DNA of 64,000 bases from Scatophagus argus. Lineage: Eukaryota > Chordata > Actinopteri > Scatophagidae. Below, piece after piece: positions 47,904 to 59,846 of the stretch. The position numbers and the translations under genes were made by a program. Below the pieces are notes generated by a model. The model was not told the DNA's origin, did no database searches, and saw only the letters and a list, made by a program, of their open reading frames with translations. The stretch is from NCBI RefSeq assembly GCF_020382885.2, contig NC_058513.1, forward strand, positions 18,811,641 through 18,875,640. Direction: 5' to 3'. The first letter of the stretch is position 1. Every line of letters starts with the position of its first letter.

Positions 47904-48112
47904 GTGGAGACCTCAGCTTACCACTGTGTGCTACGTCCTTATTTCCTGTTGATTTCAAAGTTGAGTGTCACAAAGGTTTAAAGCTCAATCCTTTCTGGAA
48001 CTTGTAAATCATAAATCCAGGACATAAAGTGACTTTCTCTCTTCACTGTATCATATAATATCACAGAGGAAAGTAACATATGTTAAGCCTGTACATGATT
48101 TTTAACAGTATG

Positions 48113-48118
48113 TTTATT
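48113..48118 (-). terminator. Polyadenylation signal of mini-gene I
   Basis: AATAAA on the minus strand in AAGCTAATAAACATACTG, about 610 bp past the stop and 210 bp from the opposing signal of gene H. Confidence 0.4.
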
Positions 48119-48729
48119 AGCTTTTCTGAATTCAGAAAGGGCTGCCAGATTTAGTAGAACTGATCTGATCTGAGTGATCTGAGCCTTCACTGGTCTGAAG
48201 TAGCAATTCTCAGCAGCAGATATCTTGGAGTGATCTATAAAGGTCATCCTGGTAATAGAATTCCTTATCAATAAGAAGCAAAATAAGCAAAAATCAAAAC
48301 CTCAGGATCATTGACAGACTTACTACCAGCCTTCACATCACTGGTTGTTATCACATTGGCACAATTATCTCTTATGTTCTTATAATTATTAAAAAAGTAC
48401 TTCTTACAAAATGTAGTGCGCTGTGAGGTGCACAATCCAGTTTCAGTTTTCAGTAGAGGTCAAGTTTCAAACGTGTAAACCTCACCAGCAAATCATTTTG
48501 ACTCAACTGATACAAGGACTTACAACAGACAGTTACAACTGAAAACATATCTGTGATGTGCCAAACAGTGAAAACTGATTGAGAATCTGTGAATCACAAA
48601 CTGGTTTGTGATGAAGGCTGCACATAGAACAAACATGAACCAATCAAGAACCCTGGTCCCTCTGGGATTTAAAGCTAAAATGGCTTAAATCTAAAGCCAC
48701 ATTCATCTCAACATTCTTCATCACTGCTC

Positions 48730-49598
48730 TTATATGAATCCAGTCAGGACTAAGTAATTGCCACATTTTCCAACCCAGAAGCATGGGTACACAGACTCAG
48801 TGAACTTGGCCTGAAAGGTGTAGAGGTGAGTCGGGTCACCAAAGGAGACATTGTAGAAGGACAGAGTGCCAGCATCATAGTTCAGTAACACCCCAACCCT
48901 TTTACAGCCACCACAGGGAAAAGGACCCTGCCACACCTTACCATTGTGCCATGCTCTGAGTACAGGTTGTGGTGAACCAGGTGAAGCATATTGGCCAAAG
49001 CACCAAGACATGGGATTGTTTCCAAACTGGCTGTCTGAGCTTGTTGATTTTCTGTCAGTCTCACCGTATGCGACCCCTACATAAACAGATTCATCAGGAC
49101 TGGTGCTCCATTCTACCTCCCAGTAAGAGCTCTCCTTCAGGCTGTCTCTAGAAAACACCTGAGGATGTGCAGCAAACCTCTCTGGGCGATCAGGATATGA
49201 CTGCCATGCTCCATATGTTGCCTTTCTGTTTCCCTCAGACAGAGTGAGGCGGTTGTTTGCAGTGTCTGGATCCAGCGTGAGATCACGGGCATCTGATGGA
49301 GAGAGCAAAACAAAATGTGTTAGTACTCATTCTGCTGGCCATTAGTCATTAATAAGCTGTATTATGACTCAAAAAGCATGGACACGTTTTCTTATCTTCT
49401 TATCATGTGTATCAATGTTAAATAGGTTGAAATAGTGTTACAGCTGTATGAATGGTTTTTAAAGTTCCTGTTAGCAGAGCTGTGACAGGCACATATATTT
49501 AGAAATATCTTTTAAACAAGAGAGTAGTGGAGTCAAGACTTACATGCCATCAGATCACTTTTCTGAACATCAGCAGGTGCTTTGGTCTTTGAGGCCAT
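48730..49598 (-). CDS. Mini-gene I: SNTX-derived B30.2-only protein, 205 residues
   Basis: Minus-strand coding exons 49598-49544 (55 bp) and 49292-48730 (563 bp), with a GT-AG intron of 251 bp. It is nearly identical to mini-gene C, with only a handful of substitutions such as the last residue (Ile for Met). The product is a short polar N-terminus plus one PRY-SPRY domain ([20 protein letters not shown]). Promoter and exon 1 belong to the D/E type. Unlike C it keeps an intact TATA box. It converges on gene H. Conservation of the frame in both copies argues for function, although the duplication may be recent. Confidence 0.85.
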
Positions 49599-49688
49599 TT
49601 CTCCAACCTGTTCAGAAATGCAAGGTAAGTGAACACACAGCCTTCAGTACTTCATTTACACTGTCTTCATCTGGAGGACTTTCCTCAC

Positions 49689-49760
49689 CTGGTGAAGGTG
49701 TGATGATCAGCTGAATTGTGTGCGAGTCTTCTTGACTTCCAACTGGAGCTTCCAGTCTGA
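49689..49760 (-). other. Mini-gene I non-coding exon 1
   Basis: Ends at 49689 before GTGAGG. Intron 1 is about 81 bp and matches gene E intron 1 closely. The 5' edge is estimated. Confidence 0.6.
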
Positions 49761-49781
49761 TGTTCTGTGATGCTGCAACAT

Positions 49782-49789
49782 TATTTATA
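49782..49789 (-). promoter_or_regulatory. TATA box of mini-gene I
   Basis: TATAAATA on the minus strand, followed by ATGTTGCAGCATCACAGAAC as in genes D and E. Confidence 0.7.
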
Positions 49790-50147
49790 TCCTATGAGAT
49801 GTTTTCTTCTACTGACTCCTCCCATGGCACAGCTCAAGACAACAACCATTTTGTAATGTAACAGGTAAATATTTCAATGGAGTTCCTCCACTGAAATTTG
49901 AGTATAAAGATGTTTTCAAATTTATATTTTATAATATTTATAAAATATAAAATATAAATTTATAATATTTGAACAGCTTTCAATGTTTCAAAAGAGTTAT
50001 GTATGGTCAACAAGGTGCTACCCTAACATGAGACGGACAGGCGTCAGTAAAACAGAGTAGCGTGGACTTCTGGTTGGTGAGCGGAATGGAGTAGTGGTGT
50101 TTTTCTAGACTCCTGCCACGCATTTTCCATTTTGACCACAAATTATC

Positions 50148-50632
50148 TTAACCCTTAGGAGTCGACAGACGCGCTGGCGCGTCCTTATCACAAGACCACT
50201 TTAAGACGACGTAGCTGCAAGACGCAGCCTCGCTGAATCCCAGTTTTTTTTGTGTCGAAAGTGGGCACTTCAAACTATATACCAGTTTTTAAATTTTGTT
50301 AATATGTCAAGTAAAACCCGAGTTATGATAAAAAATATACGCACTGTTTTTTTCATGACCATTGCCATCACGTTTGGTGCGTGTTTGGGGCGCGCATTTT
50401 ATTCAAGAAGACGCAGTAAACACCAGCGCATTGAGCGCACTTCATTCAGCGCATTTCAGCGCATTTTCCCAAGTCGGATTTTAGAGTTTTGTGTGATTTT
50501 AGGTCCAGTGTGTCAATACAGTATGTCAAAATGAAAAAAACAACAGTAAATCACACTTGTGAGGTTGTGCTGATCAAAAATGATTCCAAAATGGCAAGAT
50601 ACTGACAATTATACATGACTTCAGAGGGTTAA
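50148..50632. mobile_element. TTAA-flanked MITE (piggyBac-like) in the L1 5' region
   Basis: Flanked by TTAA at 50148-50151 and 50629-50632. Ends are CCCTTAGGAGTC and, reversed, CCCTCTGAAGTC (9 of 12 match). About 477 bp inside, no transposase. The TTAA target and CCC ends are the piggyBac pattern; Kolobok-type elements also use TTAA. Confidence 0.65.
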
Positions 50633-50694
50633 AGTTGGTGCATTTAGTAACTTCGACACATCAAAACCTGCCTTAAAGTGTCTTACAAGCCAAC

Positions 50695-51447
50695 ATGGCA
50701 TCTAGGACGAGCAAACCGGACAAAGAGAAGAAAAAAACAGAACAAGCTTCTGCGGCTAACCCTGCTATCGATAATGCCACGCTGGCTAGCATGCTAGCCG
50801 ACCTCAGAGCGGATTTGCTAACTAAACCGCACTCTCTTTCTGTCAGATTTGAAAACAAGCTTGCTGCCATTGATACAAAATTGGATGGGTTGCAGTTCAC
50901 GGTGAACAATCACGAACAGCGTATTTGCGATGTGGAATCTGGGCTGAACCAACTGCAACTTCTAGAAACACAGGTAACCTCTATGGCTGAAGATAACGCA
51001 AGGCTGAAAGCTAAGCTCACAGACCTAGAAGGGAGAAGCAGACGGTGCAACATTCGTCTCATAGGTGTGCCTGAATCAGTCGAGGGTGCAGGGCCAACGA
51101 CTTTTTTTTCTAAGTTCTTGGTTGATGTGATGGGACAAGATGTGCTACCCTCCCCTCCTGAGCTCGAGAGGGCTCATCGTGCCCTTAAACCCAAGCCAGC
51201 TGAAGGAGAAAAGCCCAGGGCAGTGATCATCTGTTTTCACAAGTTTCAAACTAAAGACACTGTGATTCGGGCTGCCCGTCGGAAGCGAGGCGAGCTGAAG
51301 TATGATGGTAAGCCGATATACATTTACCAAGACTACTGCCCTGAAGTGCTGGATCAACGTGCAGAGTATAAAGACGTAATGAATCGACTCTACACCCCTC
51401 TACACCCTACATCCACGGAGGAGGAAGACGGCGCCTGTCTTCAGTGA
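50695..51447 (+). CDS. L1 ORF1 RNA-binding protein, frameshifted at C-terminus
   Basis: 250 residues: a Lys-rich start, a coiled-coil region (about 40-115) and the L1 ORF1 RRM-like core (GRSRRCNIRLIGVPES, ELERAHRAL, RAVIICFH). The last about 15 residues are out of family; the expected ending (SSVKAAQQFLAAY) lies in another frame downstream to 51506, so a frameshift is likely near 51390. The intact protein packages L1 RNA. Confidence 0.75.
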   Translation: MASRTSKPDKEKKKTEQASAANPAIDNATLASMLADLRADLLTKPHSLSVRFENKLAAIDTKLDGLQFTVNNHEQRICDVESGLNQLQLLETQVTSMAEDNARLKAKLTDLEGRSRRCNIRLIGVPESVEGAGPTTFFSKFLVDVMGQDVLPSPPELERAHRALKPKPAEGEKPRAVIICFHKFQTKDTVIRAARRKRGELKYDGKPIYIYQDYCPEVLDQRAEYKDVMNRLYTPLHPTSTEEEDGACLQ

Positions 51448-52141
51448 AAGCAGCTCAGCAGTTTTTGGCCGCGTACCAGAAACCTACTTCACCGATGGAG
51501 GACTGATGTTGATCAACGCCGGTGTTTACAGGTTCACCTTTCTTGCTACTGTTTTTTCTTGTAGTATGCACTTATACGAATCTGAATGCAGGAAAGTTGA
51601 GTAACGTTAACAATCTGAAAAAAGTAGGCCTATGTTATAAGTTTTTTCATTAGTGTTTTATTTCCTAAGATGCCACCGAGTGGCACAGTTAATGATAGTC
51701 CTGTTGACTGAGTGTGTTGCTTTCTTATTGGAGTTACAGAATGCGTGAATTTAACCGATGTGACGTGCAAAGTGGGACTCATTGTTTTCTCTTGTTGAAC
51801 CCCTTTAGATTCGTCATGTTCAGAATGGTTGAAATTACTGTTGCATTAATACTTTCAAATAATGTGTGGCGGGGCAGAAGAGAGTAGAGAGGAGCCCCGG
51901 GAGAATTTTGTTAAGAGAACATCGCACGTTTGTGCAAGGGTTGGGGAGGTGGTTGGGAATGGTGGGGGTGGGCGACTGCATGTTTGGGGTGGGGAGGGAT
52001 GGGGAAGGGTTCTTATTTTATTTTTTATTTTAATTTCTCTCTTTTTTCTTTTTATTTCTCAGATATTGTGCCATAGCATATGTCTTCAGGCTTCAATATT
52101 ATGCACATTTATATCATATACCACAACATGCATAGAATACA

Positions 52142-55100
52142 CAGTTAACTCCACTGCCTGTATGGAAAGTACAAACACTGTGAATAATATCCGTTTCATA
52201 TCATGGAACGTCAAGGGGGCAAACCAAGCAACTAAAATAAATAAGATAATGTCACATATTCAGGGTCTTAGAGGAGACGTGGTGTTTCTGCAGGAGACAC
52301 ACTTGCGTAGTGATGAAATTTTACGCATTAAGAGGGGTAGGTTTAGTCAATTGTATCACTCCAAGTTTAGTGCTAGGGCTAGGGGAGCTGCAATCTTAAT
52401 TCAAAATCATATTCCCTTTGAGTTAGAAAAAGTTGTTGCAGACTCATCTGGTAGGTTTGTCATAGTGTCGGGGAAGCTGTGCAATATCCCAGTTATCTTA
52501 GCTAGTGTCTATGCACCAAATTGGGATGATGAACAGTTCATATCCAGGTTCTTTACCTCCATTCCCAATATTGAAACATACCACATAATCGTAGGAGGGG
52601 ATTTCAATTTTGTTCAAGATGCTGACTTAGACAGATCCTCTTCCAGACCATATTCCCTTTCAAATTCGGCTAAACAACTTGCTTCCACTGCAGCAGAGCT
52701 GGGTTTTTCAGACCCATGGAGGTTTAAATTTCCTGACAAAAAATCATTCTCTTTTTTTTCACACGTCCATCGTTCTTATTCTAGAATAGACTTTTTTCTC
52801 CTAGATAATCGATTACTTTCTACTATCCTCTCATGTGAGTAGCATAGTATTATGATTTCTGACCATGCGCCCACATCTCTAGACATACATTTTCCTACTT
52901 ACAGACGTCCTTTAAAGCCATGGAGATTCAGTTCATATTTATTAGCTAATGACCCCTTTATTGAGTCTTTAACATCCTCCATACAGCTATTTTTTGAAAT
53001 TAATGATACCCCAGATGTGTCAAGAGGCACTTTATGGGAAACCTTCAAGGCATATCTAAGAGGTCACATAATTTCCTACTCATCTCATCTTAACAAAATG
53101 AATATGGCCAGACAGTCAGAATTAACACAAATGCTTAAAGAAGTTGATGACAATTATTCTACAAACCCAGACCCTGCACTATACAAAAAACGCCTGCAAC
53201 TTCAATCTGAGTTTGATTGTCTAACTACTAATGAAGCAGAACGACAATTGCTCCAATCTAGACAACGTTTTTTTGAGTCAGGAGATAAGGCTGGCAAACT
53301 CCTTGCCCAGCAGTCTAGATCTGCAGCTGCTTCTAGGCTTATTCCAAGTGTTAAGTCACCATCTGGCGTCACCCTTACTGACCCAAAACATATAAATGAA
53401 ACATTTGCTAAATGTTATTCTGATCTATATGCATCAGATCATCCACAGATTAATACAACCAATCTGCTCAATACTATTGAATTTCCCAGAGTAGAGAGTG
53501 AGTTAGTAGAAAATTTAGCCAGCCCAATATCACCAACTGAGGTTGCAAATGCTATTAGGGCTTTACAAAGTGGCAAATCACCGGGTCCAGATGGAGTCAC
53601 GGTGGAATTTTATAAGAAATTTGCCCCACTTCTCTCTAAGGCCCTCAGCGATGTATATAATGAGGCACTGTCTGTTGGTCGACTCCCTCCAACCCTAACT
53701 AACGCCACTATTTCTCTTTTGTTGAAAAAAGACAAAGATCCTTTACTTTGTAGTAGTTTCAGACCCATATCTCTCCTAAACGTGGATTACAAGATTCTAG
53801 CCAAACTTTTATCCCTCCGCCTCCAGCTGATTTTTACCAAGAATCATTTCATCAGATCAAACAGGCTTCATGTTAGGAAGACACTCATTCCACAATACCA
53901 GAAGACTATTCAATATACTTAACATGCCCAGCTCCAGCACCCCAGAGGTTGTGGTGTCGCTGGATGCTGAGAAAGCTTTTGACAGGGTGGAATGGGACTT
54001 TCTTTTTGAAATAATGGATAAATTTGGGTTAGGTTCAGGTTTTATTTCATGGGTCAAATTGTTATATTCATCTCCAGTTGCATCTGTACAAACAAATTAT
54101 ACCATCTCACCCCCTTTTCAGCTCCACCGTGGTACTAGACAGGGCTGTCCACTGTCCCCTTTATTGTTTGCCATAGCCATTGAACCTCTGGCAATCTGGT
54201 TAAGATCTGAACCTAGATTTCAAGGTATCCTTCGCCATGGCACTGTGCATAAGCTATCATTATATGCAGACGATCTACTCCTTTATGTGTCAAATCCCTC
54301 CACATCACTCCCAGTTGTCTTAGATATTCTAAATCAGTTCGGCCAATTGTCTGGCTATAAACTCAATTTTGGGAAAAGTGAGCTATTTGCAATAAATAAC
54401 TTGGTTGGGGATCTCCCAAACAACATAGCCCCTTTTAGGAGGGCAGATGAAGGCTTTAAATATTTAGGGATATTTGTTACAAGGACCCTGGCAGATACTT
54501 TCAGTAAAAATTTTGTTCCCTTGCTTGGTAAGGTTGAGGAAGACTTTACCAGATGGTCCACCTTGCCTTTGTCTTTGGCTGGCAGGGTGAACCTTATCAA
54601 GATGGCTGTTTTGCCAAAGTTTCTTTACCTTTTTCAACATATTCCCGTACTTACTTCAAAAAAGTTTTTTGCTAAATTGGACAAATCAGTGTCAAAGTTT
54701 CTTTGGGCCAGTAAACCTGTGCGCAAGCAGAAAAAAATATTGCAACTTCCTAAGAGAGAGGGGGGCCTTGCTCTCCCCAATTTTTTGCACTATTACTGGG
54801 CAGCTAATATTCATAAAGTATTGTATTGGACTGACAAATCCACTACCAATCAACCTGCCTGGGTCCAAATTGAAATTTCTTCATCTCAAGCCTCATTGAG
54901 GTCATGGCTATGCTCTTCACTTTCTGTGTCAACCACTGATGTAAGCATTAACCCAGTAGTCAAACAGTCCCTTAAAATATGGTTGCAATTCAGGAGGCAT
55001 TTTAGCCTGAAAGATTGCTCTATTTATGCTCCAGTATTACACAACAATAATTTCAAACCATCAATTATGGACCCTGCCTTTCAGCTGTGGTTTGAAAGGG

Positions 55101-55958
55101 GCATAACCTCTATTAATGATCTTTTTGACAATGGTACTTTCATGAGCTTTACTGATCTGTCAACCAAATTTAAGCTCCCTCCTTCCCACCTCTTTCGTTT
55201 TTTTCAAATTAGACACTTTGTTCAGAAAAACTACTCTGACTTCCCAAATCTCCCCACAAAAACTTTGCTAGATTCACTTCTTGTGTTAAACCCCAATCAG
55301 AGAGGGAATATTTCATATATTTTTAGAGCCCTTGATTCTATCACTGCAATCTTCCCCCAACAAACAAAAAATCTATGGGAACAGGATCTAGGAATGACTC
55401 TTGAAGAAGACCAGTGGGCTAACATTCTAGTTAGTACACCATTCCTCCATCTGTGCCCGACATGGGTTAATCCAATGCAAATTCATACACAGAATCTACT
55501 ACACTAATCATAGATTGTCAAAATTTTATCCCAATGTCGCAGACATCTGTAATAGATGTAACCAGTCTCCTGCCGATCTTATGCACATGTTTTGGTCATG
55601 TCCAAAGCTGATAGACTTTTGGTCTAAAATATTTGATACTCTCCACATGGCCTATAATGTGGGAGCTGACCCCCACCCTTTACCAGCTCTTTCTGGTATT
55701 CCACAGACTAACGCCTTTACAAGCGAAGCACAACATAGTATAGCTTTTTGTACTTTACTGGCCAGACGCTTAATTTTGCTTAACTGGAAACATACACTAC
55801 CCCCTTCCTATAGTCGATGGGTGAGGGAGGTCCTCTTCAACCTAAAGCTGGAGAGGCTAAGGTTTTCCCTCAAGGGCTCCCTGAGGAAATTTGATAAAAC
55901 TTGGGATCCTTTGCTGTCCATTATAGACACATTAGATATTGAGGAGACAGATATGTGA
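52142..55958 (+). pseudogene. L1 ORF2 (endonuclease-reverse transcriptase), broken
   Basis: Endonuclease blocks FISWNVKGANQ, QETHLRS and GGDFNFVQD lead into the reverse transcriptase (SGKSPGPDG, FRPISLLNVDYKILAK, DAEKAFDRVEWDF, GTRQGCPLSP, YADDLLLY). The frame ends at TAG 52840, resumes in frame at 52852, shifts near 53870-53920 and again near 55505, and ends at 55958. It cannot make a full protein. Confidence 0.8.
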
Positions 55959-56187
55959 GCTTACTTAAAGTTTTTTTTTTTTTCCCTTTCTTTCCTTTCT
56001 TTCCCCCCTTTTTTATTTTTATTTATTATTATTACTATTTTATTTTTATTATTAATATTATACCTTTAAAACATATTATTATTATTGTTGTTATTATTAT
56101 TTTTTTTCACTTAGGAGGGTGGGGGGTGGGATGGGTGGGTTGGGAGGTTGTAAGTTGTAAGCTAAAAATGTGAGCATTTTCCTGGGA

Positions 56188-56221
56188 GACCTTTCACCCT
56201 GGGAGACCTTTCACCCTGGGA
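56188..56221. repeat. 17-bp tandem duplication at L1/gene F junction
   Basis: GACCTTTCACCCTGGGA stands twice in direct succession (56188-56204, 56205-56221); intact exon 2 of genes D and E has it once. It marks the break where the L1 joined exon 2. Confidence 0.9.
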
Positions 56222-59200
56222 ATGCTCTATGATGCTCGTGCAGATAAACTGATCCCAGGTAAGTCTCACCTCACCTATTTAACATTCATACACAACATGA
56301 CAAGGATTAGCAAATGCTTTGCAATTCTATAATGTAATTATAACCATTTATTAGTTCACAAGTTAAGGGATGCTAAAATATTCAGCACAGCAGTTATGAA
56401 TACATGTAATCAGGAACACATAATCACATTTCAAAAACAAGTACCATCAGCTCAGGCTGGATTACATATCAGGTCTTTTAAACTTAGTGATTTTAAAATA
56501 ATGAACCTTTTTTCTTGATGACATGATTTTAACAGAAAGAGGTTTCTCGAATCAATCAAAGTGCTCTCTGAATGATGATTGATGGGTAACAGAATTTTAA
56601 TTTACATTACAATTTGACAATGAACAGTTTAACAAAGTGCTCCTCTTGTGTCATAAGAGCAAAGTCAAAGCAGCAACAAAAACTTACACAATAAAAGTAA
56701 GTTGGAGTTTAGGAGTGATTTGATTTGACCTGCTGTGAATGCTGAATGTGCTGAATGCTGAAAATGTTTTGAGATTTTCACCGAGAAAAATATATTTGTG
56801 AAAGAATAGATATAATAATATGTAATATAATAATTTATATATAATATAAAACATATTGGGCGGCACGGTGGTGCAGTGGTTAGCACTGTCCCCTCATAGC
56901 AAGAGGGTTCCAGGTTCGAATCCCGGTCTGGGCCCTTCTATGTGGAGTTTGCATGTTCTCCCTTTGCCTGCGTGGGTTTTCTCCGGGTTCTCCGGCTTCC
57001 TCCCACAATACCAAAAACATGCACATTAGGTTAATTGGCTGCTCTAAATAAGGTACTGACTGACTAACTAACTCTCTGGGTTAAATGCAGAGAACAAATT
57101 TCATTGGAGTGAGTTCCCTCCAATGACAAGATATGCCACTTTCCTTTCCTTTCCTTCCTTTCCTTTCCTAAATTGCCCCTAGGTGTGAGTGTGAGAGTGT
57201 GTGGTTGTTTGTCTTTGTGTGTTGGCCCTGCGATTGACTGGCGACCAGTCCAGGGTGAACCCCGCCTCTCGCCCGTAGTCAGCTGGGATAGGCTCCAGCT
57301 CCAGCTCCCCCGCGACCCTGACGGATACGCGGTATAGAAAATGGATGGATGGATGGATAAAACATATTTAATGCAAGTCAGATGTTTCCAGCTGCATCCA
57401 TTTTTAATATACAGTATGTTACAATTATTTCAGTGTTTCAATTTGAAGTATAAGCAATGTAAGTGTGAGTAAAATTATTCAGGTTACATTTTTTTGTAAT
57501 TTGATGGATTATGCTACTAAGTGCAAAAATTAAGAGGTAATTTATGATCAATAACTGACTACATTTCAGATTCACCGAACCAAATCCTGGATATATTGGT
57601 GGCCACCGTATGCAGCTATGAATGAAGAAACTTAACTGCCATTTTCACAGCATTTGTGCCCCTAATTATGTCCACAGAGTGATTTTACAACATTTTCTCA
57701 TTTACAGGTTTGAAGTTGTGGGATGATGAAACTCTACAAGCAAAGATAACTGAAAGCAATAAGCCTTTCAGTGAATTTGAAATTTCTTCATCTGACACCA
57801 TTGAATCCAAGTCTTCTATGCTGCAAGTTGATGTTTCTCTCAAGGCCAGTTTCCTTGGGGGTCTGATTGAAGTTGGAGGATCTGCCAAGTATCTGAATGA
57901 TACAAAGAAATTCAAGAATCAAAGCAGAGTGACGTGTCAGTACAAAGCTACCACCAACTTCAAGGAGTTATCAGTAATTGACCTTAAAGAAATTAACACC
58001 CAGCAGCTAGATATGATTGAGAAGAGCTCAGCAACTCATGTAGTCACAGGCATCCTGTATGGGGCAAATGCTTTCTTTGTGTTTGACAGTGAGAAGTTAG
58101 AAGACAGCAGCGTTCGGGACATCCAGGGCAGCATGGAAGCTGTGATAAGGATGATGCCTGTATTTAGTGTTGAGGGCAGAGTTGAAACCAAGCTGACAGA
58201 AGAACAAAAAGCTCTGACCAACAAATTCTCCTGCAAATTCTATGGAGATTTCATTCTTGAAAGCAACCCTGCAACATTTACAGATGCAGTGAAGACCTGT
58301 GCAGAACTTCCAAAGCTACTGGGAGAGAATGGAGACAACAGTGTTCCACTGGAGGTCTGGCTGATGCCACTGAACTTTTTTCACTCTAAAACTGCTGAGC
58401 TGGTGAGTGGGATCAGCGTTGGACTGGTGAGGAAGGCACAGGATGCTCTGCAGGAATTAAGAGAAATCAGAATGAGGTGCAATGATTCTCTGGATGACAA
58501 AGTGGTGCAGAATTTTCCACAGATTCAAGCTGAGTTAACTAGATTCCAACAGTTGTGTGAGTACTATGAGGCCAACCTCAAGCGGACCATGGCAGAGAAA
58601 TTCCCCCTCATCCGTGAAGGTAAAGAAGATGAGAGCTCAGTAAACCAACTCCTTGAAAACAGACAGAAGTCACCATTCAGCTATAAAAATCTAGACAAGT
58701 GGCTGGATCAGGAAGAGAGAGAAATCAACATCATCAAGTCCTGTGTAGATACCTTGGATGGAGTGAAGATTGTCAAAAGTGAGTCAGAGCTGGACAGAGA
58801 GGTTCTTGCTCCAGGTGTAGAGGAGGCCCTGTGCTTTGTTTTCACTTCCATGGAGACTCCTGACCCTGGTCTTGATGTGATGGCTGCCTTCTTGGAGTCA
58901 CGTGAAGCAGAGAGTACCAGTGAAGACCTGTGGTACTACTCAGGTGAAGTGATAACCAAACTGAGGGACAAAGCCAAAGGTGTCAGGGATCTTGCCAAAG
59001 GACTGAAGGGCAGCAGCCAATTCCTTTTCCTGATAGGAGCCATTGATAAGAACAAACACAAAGGAGCAACCATCTACCATTACAGAAACGGCATCCTGGT
59101 TACTGATGACTTCTCAAAGCCTGAACCCCCTCCTGTGGAGACGATCACAGACAGAAGAGATCTGATCTGGTGTAAGTAATTTTTCATGCTTTATCAAGTC

Positions 59201-59846
59201 AGAAATGTCCTGTACAGATGGTACTCCTCCAGAAGCCTGATAATACCATAAACAATGCATTGGATGATGTGGATGACTAATAACAGATTACTTATTGGTT
59301 TCTCCATCAGATTACTGTGACCTCACCCTGGATCCAGACACGGCGCAGGGCCACCTGACTCTCTCTGAGGGCAACAAAGTGGCGAAATTTGGAAAATGGA
59401 ACTCTTATCCAGGTCTGCCAGAGCGGTTTGACTCATATAAGCAGGTGTTGTGCAAAGAGGGTCTGAATGGACGCCATTACTGGGAGGTGGAGTGGGGTGG
59501 TTGTGTCCGTGCAGGTGTCACATATAGAGGCATCAAGAGGAAATCATATGATTCAGAGGTTGCACTCGGATACAATGAATTATCCTGGGTTCTTTACTCT
59601 CATCAGAACACTAAATACGGCCATCTTCATAACAGTAAAGCCGTACCTATTAGTGTTTCCTCTCTTGGCTTTAAACGACTCGGAGTGTATCTGGACTGGC
59701 CTGCTGGCACTCTGTCCTTCTACATGGTTGACTCCAACTTGGTGACTCACCTTCACACCTTCAAAACCAAATTCAGGGAGGCAGTTTACCCAGCATTCTT
59801 GGCTGGGTTCAAAGATTCCGAACCTGGTCAGATCAAACTGATCTAA
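56222..59846 (+). CDS. Gene F: 5'-truncated stonustoxin-like gene (D/E type)
   Basis: Exon 2 survives only from the duplicated 17-mer to its donor (56188-56258). The usual ATG, exon 1 and promoter are gone, replaced by the L1. The only in-frame Met left in exon 2 is at 56222. Exon 3 (57708-59171, 1464 bp) and the B30.2 exon (59311-59846) are fully open and match gene E, with GLIEVGG and a Leu-Asp-Trp variant before GTLSFY. Intron 2 carries a SINE (56858-57358). From the internal Met the product would be 678 residues. Without a promoter it is probably silent, unless transcription starts in the L1 or from another upstream exon. Pseudogene or chimeric gene are both possible. Confidence 0.75.
56858..57358 (+). 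mobile_element. tRNA-derived SINE in intron 2 of gene F
   Basis: Starts GGGCGGCACGGTGGTGCAGTGGTTAG with a B-box-like GGTTCGAATCC, ends in (GGAT)n, and is flanked by a perfect 10-bp duplication AAAACATATT (56848-56857 and 57359-57368). The empty site is in gene E intron 2 at about 25080. An extra insert of about 120 bp lies inside at 57050-57170. Confidence 0.85.
57050..57170 (+). repeat. Nested retroposon tail with (TTTCC)n inside the SINE
   Basis: Absent from the sister SINE at 61529-61893. Contains GGGTTAAATGCAGAGAACAAATTTC and ends in TTTCC repeats (57140-57168), then TAAAT, which repeats the preceding CTAAAT as a short target duplication. Confidence 0.65.

Larger units (their letters stand above)
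42509..48725. repeat. Right arm of inverted repeat 2
   Basis: Reverse complement of 34592-40817, carrying gene H and the 3' flank shared with mini-gene I. Confidence 0.9.
50065..56187 (+). mobile_element. L1-clade LINE, near full length but broken
   Basis: The left border follows ACAGAGTAGCGTG, where unit 1 continues CCGAAGG (16737). The right border falls inside exon 2 of gene F. It contains a 5' UTR, ORF1, ORF2 and a T-rich 3' region (55965-56110). ORF2 has one in-frame stop and two frameshifts. No flanking target duplication is visible, since the two borders do not come from adjacent sequence: insertion went with a deletion. Confidence 0.8.

Noticed and set aside
56880-56925. Possible tRNA gene (B-box GGTTCGAATCC)
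   Set aside because: Part of the SINE head with target duplications and a (GGAT)n tail; it does not fold as a full tRNA by eye.
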